A DNA stretch of 64,000 bases from Anaerosacchariphilus hominis (GCF_014290175.1 NZ_JACOOR010000004.1:310001-374000), one strand, 5' to 3'; counted from the first letter of the stretch, positions 26,991-35,614 are shown. Notes: generated by a model from the letters alone, not told the origin. Made by a program: numbers and translations.

Positions 26991-27008
26991 CTATTCTCAC
27001 AAGAATAG
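26991..27008. promoter_or_regulatory. Palindrome upstream of proB
   Basis: Perfect 7-base arms CTATTCT and AGAATAG with a 4-base centre lie about 80 bases before proB. It is followed by no T-run on either strand, so it is not a good terminator. It sits between a weak -35-like TTGCTA and -10-like TAAAGT on the minus strand, 17 bases apart, where an operator could lie. Confidence 0.35.
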
Positions 27009-27013
27009 CAAGT

Positions 27014-27439
27014 TTAACTGGTGTAATTCTCCAGAAAATCATAAAGCTCTTCCTCTCCCGCAAGGGTCTTTCCGGAACGGATTTCCTGCTGAAGCTCCGG
27101 GGGCAGCCCGTCCGGGGAGATGTCCGTCTGCTCATAAAGGAGCCCGGAATCGCCCCGATAGACGACAATTTTGCCGTTCTCTTCCCGGAGAAGAAAGAGG
27201 TTTTCTTCGGAAGTTCCGGTGGTATCGGTGTCCGTATCCTTTGAAGAAGTGGAGGCTGTCTGCTTTTCCGGGAGGGGCGCCTCCTCTTTCTCGGTAAAAT
27301 GATTCAGGCTCTGGAGCTGCTCCAGAAGGCGCGCATTTTCCTCCCGCAGTGCTTTTCCGCTGTAGAGACTTCCCGAATACCAGGCCAGAGCAGAAAAGAA
27401 GCATACGGCGAAACAGCCGGCCAGTAGTTTTTTTGTCAT
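27014..27439 (-). CDS. BofC C-terminal-domain-like membrane-anchored protein
   Basis: The 141-residue protein starts MTKKLLAGCFAVCFFSALAWYSG, a signal anchor, followed by a short coiled coil (REENARLLEQLQSLNHF), a Thr/Ser/Asp-rich linker and a C-terminal segment LREENGKIVVYRGDSG then LYEQTDISPDGLPPE. This matches the BofC C-terminal domain type (intercompartmental sporulation signalling) found in many Firmicute proteins of unknown role. AAGGAGG precedes the start but lies in a hairpin (see 27442-27485). Placement next to spoVB supports a sporulation or cell-wall role by inference. Confidence 0.78.
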   Translation of the reverse strand: MTKKLLAGCFAVCFFSALAWYSGSLYSGKALREENARLLEQLQSLNHFTEKEEAPLPEKQTASTSSKDTDTDTTGTSEENLFLLREENGKIVVYRGDSGLLYEQTDISPDGLPPELQQEIRSGKTLAGEEELYDFLENYTS

Positions 27440-27441
27440 AA

Positions 27442-27485
27442 AAAGCCCTCCTTTCTGAACAGTATGTCCAAAAAAGAAAGGCTTT
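27442..27485 (-). terminator. Hairpin with T-run covering the ribosome site of the BofC-like gene
   Basis: On the minus strand AAAGCCTTTCT pairs with AGAAAGG-AGG-GCTTT (3-base bulge), followed by TTTTT and then the ATG. It can act as the spoVB terminator, and because the AAGGAGG of the BofC-like gene lies within its 3' arm it would also hide that ribosome site when folded. Confidence 0.5.
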
Positions 27486-27489
27486 ATCT

Positions 27490-29148
27490 TTATAAAAGAC
27501 GAATCTTCTTTAAAATGCGTACCAGAGCGCGTCCCTTGGGGAAGGCCCGAAGCTCCTCTTCCGTGATCCCGTGAAGGAGCAGGATGAAGAAGCCATAAAT
27601 CAGCACAGCCAGAACCAGACAGATGACCGTGGAGATCCGGACGCCCAGAACCTTGTGGAGCGGACTGTACAGAAGCCATACAGCCAGAGCCATGATCAGG
27701 GAAGATACGCCGGGAATCAGAAAGGTACGGATTATTTCCTGATGGTAGTCCAGATGCTTCCGGATGGCGATTCCGTTCAGGATACACATGAGAACCGCGA
27801 AGAACATATAGGAAAGCACCACGCCGTAGATATGAAGGTGGCAGAACTGTACCAGCACAATCAGAAGCGCCAGATGGGTCACAAGGGCAATAACGGCGTT
27901 CCTTACGGGAATCCGCATGCGATCGATACCTTGAAGGATGCCGTTGGTCAGTGTGGACAGCCCGTAGAAGATCACGGAAGCGGAACCCATGAGGAAAAGC
28001 TTCGGCGCGATGGAATTGCTGTTCCAGGATAACAGATCCAGGATGGGCTCGCCCAGAGCGGTCAGGCCGAAGGCGCTGGGGATACAGATGAGCATGACCA
28101 TGCGGATGGCTCCATCAGTCTTTCGACGCATCTCATCCCACTCCCCCGAAATCCGGGCCCGGGTCAGGGCCGGAATCGTAGAGGCGGACAGGGCCGAAGC
28201 CACCGCGATAGGTACATTGGTGAGCAGCTTATATTTGCCCACATAGATGCCCCAGTAAATTTCCACAGTACTCTTCTCCGCCTTCTGCAGATCCAGCATC
28301 AGGTACTTGAAAACGCCCTGATCGATGATACCGCTGATGTTATAGACGGCGGTACTTAAGATAACCGGAACGATGGTCAGAACCAGAACCCGGAGAATAC
28401 TGCAGTAGCTCTCCCGCTGGCTGATTCGATCCCGCCGGATATTCTTCTGAAGTATCCGGTTGTACATGAGCATAACGAGAATCAGGAACAGGAGTCCCGC
28501 TGCCGCGCCCAGGCTGGTGCCCAGTGTGCTGCCTGCCGCTCCATAGATGGCGCCGCTCTTTCCGTTGGTGACGCCCGCCGCTGCGTCAAGCCTGGCTCCG
28601 TAGGAATAGAGATAACTGGCCGCCGCGATACTGACCACCGCATTGACCATCTGTTCGATGATCTGGGAAATGGCAGTGGGCATCATGGTTCCCATGCCCT
28701 GGAAATAGCCCCGGAGAACACCCATAACGGCCATGACAAAGACAGCCAGAGCCAGTACCTTCAGACAAAGCTCGCTTTCCGGTGTATTCAAAAGAGTTCC
28801 GGTGAAAAAGCCGGCGCCGAAAAAGGTCAGGGCCGAACCGGCTGCACCCACGATCAGGGACATGTAAAGGGCTCCCTTGAAGGCCCGCCAGGCATTCCGG
28901 TGTTCTCCAAGAGCTACCCGGGCCGATACCACCTTGGATACGGCCAGAGGGAGACTGTAGGAGGAAATTAAAAGGACTACATTGTAGATCTCGTAGGCCG
29001 CGGAATAGTAATCATTTCCGTGGTCTGTGATAATATTGGTGACAGGCAGACGGTACAGAAGGCCGATGATACGGCTGATAATGGAGGCCGCGGCCAGGAT
29101 ACCGCCCTGCATGATATAGTTGGATTTTGAACTTTTTTTATTTCCCAT
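27490..29148 (-). CDS. SpoVB/MurJ-like polysaccharide flippase
   Basis: This 552-residue protein has about 14 membrane helices of the MOP flippase superfamily. The start KSNYIMQGGILAAASIISRIIGLLYRLPVTNIITD and LRGYFQGMGTMMPTAISQIIEQMVNAV match the SpoVB branch, which moves lipid-linked peptidoglycan precursors across the membrane, in Bacillus for spore cortex synthesis. Several SpoVB-like paralogues occur in clostridia, so the sporulation role is likely but not certain. The ribosome site is AGGAACGAC. DUF3048 is encoded upstream, 13 bases away. Confidence 0.88.
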   Translation of the reverse strand: MGNKKSSKSNYIMQGGILAAASIISRIIGLLYRLPVTNIITDHGNDYYSAAYEIYNVVLLISSYSLPLAVSKVVSARVALGEHRNAWRAFKGALYMSLIVGAAGSALTFFGAGFFTGTLLNTPESELCLKVLALAVFVMAVMGVLRGYFQGMGTMMPTAISQIIEQMVNAVVSIAAASYLYSYGARLDAAAGVTNGKSGAIYGAAGSTLGTSLGAAAGLLFLILVMLMYNRILQKNIRRDRISQRESYCSILRVLVLTIVPVILSTAVYNISGIIDQGVFKYLMLDLQKAEKSTVEIYWGIYVGKYKLLTNVPIAVASALSASTIPALTRARISGEWDEMRRKTDGAIRMVMLICIPSAFGLTALGEPILDLLSWNSNSIAPKLFLMGSASVIFYGLSTLTNGILQGIDRMRIPVRNAVIALVTHLALLIVLVQFCHLHIYGVVLSYMFFAVLMCILNGIAIRKHLDYHQEIIRTFLIPGVSSLIMALAVWLLYSPLHKVLGVRISTVICLVLAVLIYGFFILLLHGITEEELRAFPKGRALVRILKKIRLL

Positions 29149-29161
29149 GTCGTTCCTGTCC

Positions 29162-30337
29162 TTACTCGATTACCACATCGTCTTTATAGTCGTTCCAGAT
29201 GATGCAGATAAAGGTGGTTCCGTTATTCAGGGTAATCTCCTGATCGTTCTCATCGTAATAACGGGCCGGCGTACCCAGTTCGCCCGGATTTTTCCAGTAA
29301 CCGTCGATCTCCTTACCATTGGTGAAGATCTTGCACTCATTGCCGTTGGACTGGGTGGCGAAATGGAGATAATCCTTGGCGTCCAGTACATTGCCGTCGC
29401 AGTACTGGAAAATCACATTGGTGACTGCCACCTGCTTACCGTTTAGCTCGTCCGTGTGAGGGTTGCCATAGGTCCAGCGGTAGTACTTCCGGTCGGAGGC
29501 GTTATATTTGAAAGTAGCCCTGACGCCGCCGAAGCCGTTTTTACCGCCGTCTCCGCCGGGCTTTAAAACAGTAGCATCCGGATAGCCCTCGTATTCGGCA
29601 ATCTCACCGGTATCCGCAAACTTGAATTTTCCGGGATAATCCTCGGGCATGGTCATATCATAGCCCTTTTTCTCGATATCCTTTTTGATTCCCTTGGGGA
29701 AAGCATAAAGAGTATGTTCCGTAGCTTTTCCGGGACGACTGATGCGGTCATACATGGCCGTGGCCGGGTGTTGGATGCCCTTGGTGCCGCCGGAGAGAAC
29801 GTCGTATTTGCCGCTGTTCAGAGCTTCAAGGGCATACTGGGCCTGTCCGAAATGGGCGTAGATGGGATCAAACTCCTGGGACAGGTGCAGATAATAGAGA
29901 CGGCAGCTCCGCACAGAGCCGATGCGTTCCAGATTCTCCCAGTCCTCAAAAACACCCATCCAGCGGGTGATACGTCCCTCCACAGGGCACTCATAGATGA
30001 CAGAGGCATTTGAAACGCCAGACATGGGAAGAGCTGCGGAGGTATTATTCAGCATGATGGCCAGGGGCCGCTGCTTTCCCAGGGTCTCGTCGATCCATTC
30101 GCCTGTAAAATAGCTGCGGATCTTTCCATCTACCACCTGGCGCTCAGCCGGAGCGGTCTCCTCTTCCGACGTCTCTTCCGGGGTTTCCTCAGGCGCGGCC
30201 GTGTTCGCCAGCACTTCGGCTTCGGTATTAAAGCCGTTGTTTGCTTCGGTTTCCGCTTCTTTATTGCCGCAGCCAGCCAAAACGCAGCTGCAGAGCAGGG
30301 CGCAGAGCAGTCCCGTTATCTTAAGGTTCTTTTTCAT
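29162..30337 (-). CDS. DUF3048 (YerB-like) lipoprotein
   Basis: A lipoprotein signal (ALLCSCVLAGCGN, lipidated Cys22) is followed by a Glu/Thr-rich spacer (about 25-65) and a DUF3048 domain, recognised from RPLAIMLNNTSAALPMSGVSNA, RSCRLYYLHLSQEFDPIYAHFGQA and TFICIIWNDYKDDVVIE at the C terminus. YerB of Bacillus is the known relative; the function is not established. It is exported and membrane bound. GGAGG lies upstream of the ATG. It lies between ybeY and the flippase. Confidence 0.92.
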   Translation of the reverse strand: MKKNLKITGLLCALLCSCVLAGCGNKEAETEANNGFNTEAEVLANTAAPEETPEETSEEETAPAERQVVDGKIRSYFTGEWIDETLGKQRPLAIMLNNTSAALPMSGVSNASVIYECPVEGRITRWMGVFEDWENLERIGSVRSCRLYYLHLSQEFDPIYAHFGQAQYALEALNSGKYDVLSGGTKGIQHPATAMYDRISRPGKATEHTLYAFPKGIKKDIEKKGYDMTMPEDYPGKFKFADTGEIAEYEGYPDATVLKPGGDGGKNGFGGVRATFKYNASDRKYYRWTYGNPHTDELNGKQVAVTNVIFQYCDGNVLDAKDYLHFATQSNGNECKIFTNGKEIDGYWKNPGELGTPARYYDENDQEITLNNGTTFICIIWNDYKDDVVIE

Positions 30338-30352
30338 TCGGAAGGTCCTCCC

Positions 30353-30853
30353 CTATCGTAAAATGTTCAGGCTTTCCAGAATCGCTGCCTGTTTCTGCTC
30401 CATGACGGCCGCCTCCTGGGGCACTTCATGGTCATAGCCGAACAGATGCAGCATACTGTGGGCGATGAGGAACGCGTACTCCCGTTCCCGGCTGTGGCCG
30501 TACTTCTCTGCCTGTTCGATGACTTTGTCTGTGGAAATGATGATATCGCCCAGCAGCAGCTCCCCCGTCTCCGGATTGAAGCAGTCTACGGCGTCCTCCT
30601 CCATGGGAGAGAAATCCGCGGGACGCTCATACTCCAGCATGGGAAAGGAAAGGACATCCGTGGGACGATCGATCCCCCGGTGGTTCCGGTTGATCTCGTG
30701 GATGCCCGCATTGTCGGTGAGAAGCAGGTTCACCTCTGCTTCGTAGGGGCAGCTTTCATAATCCATGGCCGCCTCAATGACCTTGTTCGCGATCCCCTCT
30801 GTATCTACATCCGGAAGGGGCGTTGTGCTTTCATCTTCGATGTTGATTGTCAT
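30353..30853 (-). CDS. ybeY: Endoribonuclease YbeY
   Basis: The start MTINIEDESTTPLPD at 30853 is the conserved YbeY start and overlaps the phoH end by 23 bases. The zinc motif is HSMLHLFGYDHE. Other signatures are NRNHRGIDRPTDVLSFPM and LLGDIIIS. YbeY is a single-strand endoribonuclease for 16S rRNA 3'-end maturation and ribosome quality control. Length 166 residues. The phoH-ybeY pair is conserved in bacteria. Confidence 0.95.
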   Translation of the reverse strand: MTINIEDESTTPLPDVDTEGIANKVIEAAMDYESCPYEAEVNLLLTDNAGIHEINRNHRGIDRPTDVLSFPMLEYERPADFSPMEEDAVDCFNPETGELLLGDIIISTDKVIEQAEKYGHSREREYAFLIAHSMLHLFGYDHEVPQEAAVMEQKQAAILESLNILR

Positions 30854-31841
30854 GACTGTCCTTTCTGGCGCTTCTTCTCTCCTGTGCCTTTTCATAATTC
30901 TCATAAGCCTGTACGATCTTCTGCACCAGTGGATGACGCACCACGTCTTTGCTGGTAAGCTCGCAGAAACCGATATCTTCCACCCTGGACAGAACCCGCA
31001 GAGCCACCTCCAGGCCTGAACGGGTGCCGGAAGGCAGATCCTTCTGGCTGGCATCGCCGGTGACGATGACCTTGGATCCGAAGCCGATACGGGTCAGGAA
31101 CATTTTCATCTGGGCCGGCGTGGTATTCTGAGCCTCGTCCAGGATGATATAGGCGTTGTCCAGGGTACGGCCGCGCATGTAGGCCAGCGGGGCCACCTCA
31201 ATGAGTCCTTTTTCCATATTTTTCAGAAAGCTTTCAGTCCCCATGATCTGATAGAGAGCGTCGTAAAGGGGACGCAGGTAGGGATCCACCTTACTCTGGA
31301 GGTCTCCGGGCAGAAAGCCCAGCTTCTCTCCGGCTTCGATAGCCGGACGGGTCAGGATAATCCGGCTGACCTCGTTATTCTTAAATGCAGTGATAGCCAT
31401 AGCCATGGCCAGATAGGTCTTTCCGGTTCCTGCGGGACCGGTGCCGAAGACGATCATGTTATTGCGGATGAGATCCACATATTTTTTCTGCCCAAGGGTC
31501 TTGGGTTTGATGGGAGTGCCGTTGATGGTGCGGCAGATGAGTTCCTTGTCAATCTCCACCACGGCCTGCTCCTGTCCCTCCATGGAGAGAGCCAGGGCAT
31601 AGTCCACATTCTGCTCCTGGATTACATTGCCCCGTCTGGACAGCTCCAGAAGCTGTTCAAAGACACGGGCGGCCTGTCTGGTGTACTCTGCGGGGCCCAG
31701 GATCTTTACTTCCCCATCCCGCGCCACCACGGAGACCTTCAGGGTCTGTTCTATTTTCTTGATGTGGCTGTCAAACTGGCCGAACACATTGCTCTCATGT
31801 TCGGCGGGGACATCCAGAATCTTTTCTACAATATTACTCAA
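30831..31841 (-). CDS. phoH: PhoH-like ATPase
   Basis: The protein has a KH-like N-terminal part (KVSVVARDGEVKILG) and a PhoH ATPase domain with Walker A VFGTGPAGTGKTYLAMAMA, Walker B AYIILDEAQNTTPAQM, and TGDASQKDLPSG as sensor. It probably works on RNA with YbeY. Translation starts at TTG, with AAGGAG 8 bases upstream, and overlaps the yqfD end by 8 bases. Length 336 residues. The HD-type phosphohydrolase (YqfF) that often lies between phoH and ybeY in Bacillus is absent. Confidence 0.94.
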   Translation of the reverse strand: MSNIVEKILDVPAEHESNVFGQFDSHIKKIEQTLKVSVVARDGEVKILGPAEYTRQAARVFEQLLELSRRGNVIQEQNVDYALALSMEGQEQAVVEIDKELICRTINGTPIKPKTLGQKKYVDLIRNNMIVFGTGPAGTGKTYLAMAMAITAFKNNEVSRIILTRPAIEAGEKLGFLPGDLQSKVDPYLRPLYDALYQIMGTESFLKNMEKGLIEVAPLAYMRGRTLDNAYIILDEAQNTTPAQMKMFLTRIGFGSKVIVTGDASQKDLPSGTRSGLEVALRVLSRVEDIGFCELTSKDVVRHPLVQKIVQAYENYEKAQERRSARKDSHDNQHRR

Positions 31842-33051
31842 GTATGGTTGCTCCTTCTGTCAGGTTTTTGGGAATTCCCAGTTTCTCCAGAACCACGATG
31901 GTTCCTGAAGAGGCGCACGAATTCCTGCCGATATCTATTGTAACATCATTTTCTACAATTTGAACCCCTTTTTGTATCAAATTTCCTAAAAATTCATTAA
32001 GATTGGCCTGGGCCAGGGTCCGGGCCTGGGAGGGACAGTAGTGATCCGTGTAAAGTTCATAGGCCTCCAGACGGATTTTACGGAGAGACAGGGGTAGATA
32101 AAAGTTCTCGGTGATCCGCAGCTGGTATTCTGTCTCCAGACGGGTAAAATCCGGCCCGGGAGCCTTTGGCTCCCGGGAAAACCGTTTATTTCCAAGCTGG
32201 ATGGACAGACCGTAGCGGCAGACTCCGGTAAAATGCTTCTCCTCATGGGACAGTGGGAAACTGTCCTGATAGACATACTCGGTCCGGGCCCAGACGTCCG
32301 CGTCCGCCCGAGTATACCGGATATCGGTCACTTCCCCGCTGTCATTCCGGATCTCCACGGCTCCGCTGACCAGGAGAGTTCCGGTATCCACTGAGTCGCC
32401 CGGCTTTACCTGGGCCACTCCCTTTCGGACCAGCACGCTGGTGATGATACCCGGCCGGGAAGCCACCAGATCCCGGGGTGTATCTTCCGTTTTTTCTGGT
32501 TTCGCGGCCTCCACATCCCGGTTTTCCCGGATCCGGATCAACAGTCTGGTGCCGCGGATTTCTGCAGAAACCCAGGTAATATCCGGAAAATGGATCCGGA
32601 GCATGGACTGGATCTCCTTGCAGTCCGCATGGGATTTCGGCATGCCGTGGAGGATCTGCTCCGAAGCCAGATAGTCCAGAATTACATCAGTACTTTCGGC
32701 CTGATTTCCCTCGATATGGATGTTCCAGATAAAAAGGGACATGGTATACAAAAAAAGAACGCAGAGTAAAATTCCCACGGGAAACATCTTTCGATCCCGA
32801 TGGCGGTACAGAAAAAAAGGAAGGCCGTGCCGTTCCGTAATCAGAACACGGGCCCGTGCCTTCCTGCACAGAGGTCGAAGCTTCCGGAAGTCCCGGATAC
32901 TCAGATTCATTTCATAGGACGTTTCACAGCTCTCCAGATCCCAGATAATGATGTGGCGGGCTTTGCACAGATTCAGGAAACGTTCCGGGGAATAGCCGGA
33001 AAGCCGGATCCGTACATAGCCCTTCAGATATCGGAAGAAGGAAATCAACAA
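31834..33051 (-). CDS. yqfD: Sporulation protein YqfD
   Basis: This 405-residue YqfD-family membrane protein has an N-terminal cytoplasmic part, one or two membrane helices (VGILLCVLFLYTMSLFIWNIHIEGN, about residues 89-113) and a large extracytoplasmic part with LLIRIREN and DLVASRPGIITSVLVRKGVAQVKPGD. In Bacillus it is a sigma-E protein needed for sporulation. Translation starts at TTG; a GGAGGTAAAATA ribosome site within the yqfC end supports this. It overlaps yqfC by 7 bases and phoH by 8 bases. Confidence 0.92.
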   Translation of the reverse strand: MLISFFRYLKGYVRIRLSGYSPERFLNLCKARHIIIWDLESCETSYEMNLSIRDFRKLRPLCRKARARVLITERHGLPFFLYRHRDRKMFPVGILLCVLFLYTMSLFIWNIHIEGNQAESTDVILDYLASEQILHGMPKSHADCKEIQSMLRIHFPDITWVSAEIRGTRLLIRIRENRDVEAAKPEKTEDTPRDLVASRPGIITSVLVRKGVAQVKPGDSVDTGTLLVSGAVEIRNDSGEVTDIRYTRADADVWARTEYVYQDSFPLSHEEKHFTGVCRYGLSIQLGNKRFSREPKAPGPDFTRLETEYQLRITENFYLPLSLRKIRLEAYELYTDHYCPSQARTLAQANLNEFLGNLIQKGVQIVENDVTIDIGRNSCASSGTIVVLEKLGIPKNLTEGATILE

Positions 33052-33305
33052 TATTTTACCTCCTCAATCAGACCGGTAATCTTCATTTCATCATTGGTGT
33101 AATAGGCGATTTCCAGCTGTGCGCCATGGATTTCCAGCTTACAGGTCCTGGCCTGAATCCGGATCAGGGTTTCCGTATACTCAATGAGGCTCATGTAGTT
33201 CTCCACATAAGCCTCATGCTTTCCGGTAATCGTCGTAATCACTGCCCCGAGAGTCAGATCCTTTGGCAGCTGCAAGGCATCCGACATCTGTTCCTTCAGT
33301 CCCAT
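33045..33305 (-). CDS. yqfC: Sporulation protein YqfC
   Basis: The 86-residue protein (MSDALQLPKDLTLGAVITTITG, VENYMSLIEYTETLIRIQ, IAYYTNDEMKITGLI) is YqfC, a YabP/YqfC family protein of the mother cell. YqfC and YqfD are encoded together in most spore formers and this pair is strong evidence that the organism sporulates. The upstream ribosome site is weak (GGTGAT). A sigma-E-like -10 (CATATAGT, 33347-33354 on the minus strand) lies 40 bases upstream, without a clear -35. Confidence 0.92.
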   Translation of the reverse strand: MGLKEQMSDALQLPKDLTLGAVITTITGKHEAYVENYMSLIEYTETLIRIQARTCKLEIHGAQLEIAYYTNDEMKITGLIEEVKYC

Positions 33306-33346
33306 ATATCACCCACAGGTTCCGGACCTCTGCCGTTCTTACCTTC

Positions 33347-33354
33347 ACTATATG
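33347..33354 (-). promoter_or_regulatory. Weak sigma-E-like -10 upstream of yqfC
   Basis: The minus strand reads CATATAGT, close to the sigma-E -10 consensus CATACAAT, about 40 bases before yqfC, whose homologue is in the sigma-E regulon of Bacillus. No matching -35 is obvious. Tentative. Confidence 0.3.
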
Positions 33355-33360
33355 CAGTTT

Positions 33361-33387
33361 AAAAAAGAGGTAGACCGGATTTACCTC
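33361..33387 (-). terminator. Terminator after the ddh/DUF2284 operon
   Basis: The minus strand has stem GAGGTA/TACCTC with a 9-base loop, followed by TTTTTT. It starts right after the DUF2284 stop codon. This separates the ddh unit from yqfC. Confidence 0.65.
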
Positions 33388-33939
33388 CTAAAGCTTATAA
33401 AGAATCAGGCTGAACCAGGTCACCAGACGACTGCCGCTTAAGAACGTGATGTCATGGCGTTCCGCCAGCTCAGTCACCAAAATCCCGTAGCTCTCGATGC
33501 AGGGGAACATCCTGTCCGGATGGCGGCAGGGGCCCGCCGGATAGGCACAGTGTTCACAGATGGCGCAGGATTCTGTGGACAAAACCAGCGTGTCCGTCAC
33601 ATCCTCTGCCATACGCGCGCGAATCTGCCGTGTGACCTCCTCGTGCTCCATCCGGGTAGCCAGCATGGCCGACATATCCTCGGTGTCCACATCCTCCGCG
33701 ATAGTGGTAAAGATCAGAGCTCCGTCATAGCCGGCGCAGCGCGCTTCACACTCCTTTACCGTGCCCACCGCAGGGGGACAGGACCAGGAGGTCCCGTACC
33801 GGGGACACTCGGTCCTGCAGATATAGCGGACCTCCTCCCGGAAGGGAATCTCCGGGATCTCCACAAAGGCATACTCGCAGACAGGAAATTCCGCCAGGGT
33901 CCGCTCCATATTTTCCCTGAATACTTCGCCGCCGGTCAT
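33388..33939 (-). CDS. DUF2284 cysteine-rich metal-binding protein
   Basis: This 183-residue protein carries nine or more Cys in the order seen in DUF2284 family proteins: CEYAF, YICRTECPRYGTSWSCPPAVGTVKECEARC, CAICEHCAYPAGPCRHPDRMFPC. The family is thought to bind iron-sulfur clusters or metals, and its role is unknown. It is encoded immediately downstream of ddh (1 base between), with no obvious ribosome site, so translation probably depends on the ddh ribosomes. A terminator overlaps its end. Confidence 0.9.
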   Translation of the reverse strand: MTGGEVFRENMERTLAEFPVCEYAFVEIPEIPFREEVRYICRTECPRYGTSWSCPPAVGTVKECEARCAGYDGALIFTTIAEDVDTEDMSAMLATRMEHEEVTRQIRARMAEDVTDTLVLSTESCAICEHCAYPAGPCRHPDRMFPCIESYGILVTELAERHDITFLSGSRLVTWFSLILYKL

Positions 33940-33940
33940 A

Positions 33941-34927
33941 TTACAGCAGGGACGCGCGAAGCTCTTCGCCGCTCTTGGGGCTTAAGTAGGCCGGAGCCAC
34001 GTCAAATACGGTCTTGCATCCGCTTAAGCCTTCCCGGGACATCTTATAGGCGGCTCTTGCGTAGGCCACCAGCACGCTGGAGGTGAATTCCGGGTTAGAA
34101 TCCAGCTTCAGTGTATATTCGATCAGGTGACGGTTCTCCTTTTCCCGTCCGGTGACGCCACTTCGCAGAACGAAACCGCCATGGGGCAGACGGCTGTGAT
34201 CCCGCTGCATTTCCTCCTCGGTAATGAAATGAACGGTGGTATCATAGTCGGCGAAGTAGTTGGGCATGGATGTGATCTCTTCTTCCACCTTTGCGGGATC
34301 CGCTCCTTCCTCCAGAACCACAAAGCATTCTCTCGTATGCTTGTCCCGGGTGGTCAGCTCCGGATCCTCTCCGGCCCGTACAGCTTCCAGAGCGCTCTCC
34401 ACCGGAATGGTGTACTGTCTCGCGTCCTTTACACCTGGGATACGGCGTACCGCGTCAGAGTGTCCCTGGCTTACGCCTCTGCCCCAGAAAGTATAATCTT
34501 TTCCTTCCGGCAGAATAGCATTTGCGTACATGCGGTTCAGGGAAAACAGTCCCGGATCCCAGCCCACAGAGATAATGGCCACCTTGCCGCTCTTCTTTGC
34601 CTCTGCGTCCACATCCGCGAAATGCTCCGGGATCCGCGCGTGGGTATCAAAGCTGTCGATGACATTGAAATACTTGGCGCACTCGGGGGTCTGCTTCGGC
34701 AGATCGGTGGCGCTTCCACCGCAGAGGATCAGCACATCCAGCTCATCCTTCCAGTCTGCCAGCTTATCGGCGCTTACCACCCGAGCTGTCCGGGACCAGA
34801 TCTGCAGCTCCTCCGGATTTCTTCTGGTAAAGACTGCCTTCAGTTCCATATCCGGATTCTGTGCTACGGCGCACTCCACGCCTCTGCCCAGATTTCCGTA
34901 TCCCATAATTCCGATTCTGATGCTCAT
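33941..34927 (-). CDS. ddh: meso-Diaminopimelate dehydrogenase
   Basis: Ddh makes meso-diaminopimelate directly from tetrahydrodipicolinate by NADPH-dependent reductive amination, the one-step route to lysine and the peptidoglycan cross-link. It starts MSIRIGIMGYGNLGRGVECAV (Rossmann motif). Family signatures are TRRNPEEL, LCGGSATDLPKQTPECAKYFNVIDSFDTHARIPEHF, SVGWDPGLFSLNRM and FWGRGVSQGHSDAVRRI. At 328 residues it is full length. A GAGAGG ribosome site precedes it. Confidence 0.96.
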   Translation of the reverse strand: MSIRIGIMGYGNLGRGVECAVAQNPDMELKAVFTRRNPEELQIWSRTARVVSADKLADWKDELDVLILCGGSATDLPKQTPECAKYFNVIDSFDTHARIPEHFADVDAEAKKSGKVAIISVGWDPGLFSLNRMYANAILPEGKDYTFWGRGVSQGHSDAVRRIPGVKDARQYTIPVESALEAVRAGEDPELTTRDKHTRECFVVLEEGADPAKVEEEITSMPNYFADYDTTVHFITEEEMQRDHSRLPHGGFVLRSGVTGREKENRHLIEYTLKLDSNPEFTSSVLVAYARAAYKMSREGLSGCKTVFDVAPAYLSPKSGEELRASLL

Positions 34928-34963
34928 AGATAAATTCCTCTCTTTCTCTTCCTTTTATTCATT

Positions 34964-35569
34964 TTACTGCGGGGTCTCGTAAAGGATCAGGCCGCCCCGC
35001 TGGGCATGCCCCGTATTCCACAGGTCGTCCATATCAAGCCATCGGCTTTCACCATAGGTGACTGCCCTGGCCATGCAGGAATCTCCGGCCGTGTCGTACC
35101 CGGTCAGAAGAAACCAGTGCCACACATAGTCGCTAAACAGCGGATTCTCATGCTTCAGCAGAAGACAGGGAACCGGAAAGCCAGCATCGATCTGGTGTAT
35201 CAGGGCCTGCTTGGCATCTTCCGCGCTCTCTGTGCCGGGAAGGGCCCGCATGCGGATGCTGTGACAGTCCTTATCCTCCAGATACTTTCCATAGCCCTCT
35301 ATGTACAGATCCAGGGAATTGATCCCTGTGTGCCGAGGCTTCAGATAAGGTTTCATTTTCATGCCGAATTTTACATAATCCTTTTTGGTCAGGGCAGTTT
35401 TTTCAAAGGGATAAAGTCCCGTCGTACCTTTATAGCAGTCGAAGTAAATACTGCTGTCGCAGGCGGTAACCGCCGCGCAGCCGCCGATCTTCATGGCCGG
35501 ATCCCAGAACCAGTCCTGCCTTCCTCCGTAAGAATGTTCGATTACAAAATAATCCAGTTCCTTCTGCAT
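34964..35569 (-). CDS. C39-like cysteine peptidase-fold protein
   Basis: The 201-residue protein has IGGCAAVTACDSSIYF, a likely papain-type nucleophile Cys, and VWHWFLLTGYDT followed by ARAVTYGESRWLDMDDLW, the usual spacing for the His and Asp/Asn of C39-like peptidases; similar clostridial proteins are labelled C39-like. No signal peptide is seen, so it may work inside the cell. The start MQKELDYFVIEHSYGG at 35569 is chosen because the ATG at 35635 falls 4-5 bases from the predicted transcription start; an AAAGGA lies 11 bases upstream. Substrate unknown. Confidence 0.7.
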   Translation of the reverse strand: MQKELDYFVIEHSYGGRQDWFWDPAMKIGGCAAVTACDSSIYFDCYKGTTGLYPFEKTALTKKDYVKFGMKMKPYLKPRHTGINSLDLYIEGYGKYLEDKDCHSIRMRALPGTESAEDAKQALIHQIDAGFPVPCLLLKHENPLFSDYVWHWFLLTGYDTAGDSCMARAVTYGESRWLDMDDLWNTGHAQRGGLILYETPQ

Positions 35570-35614
35570 GTCATGTCGTGTCCTTTCCTGTTCCAATACC
35601 ATTTCAGCAAACGA

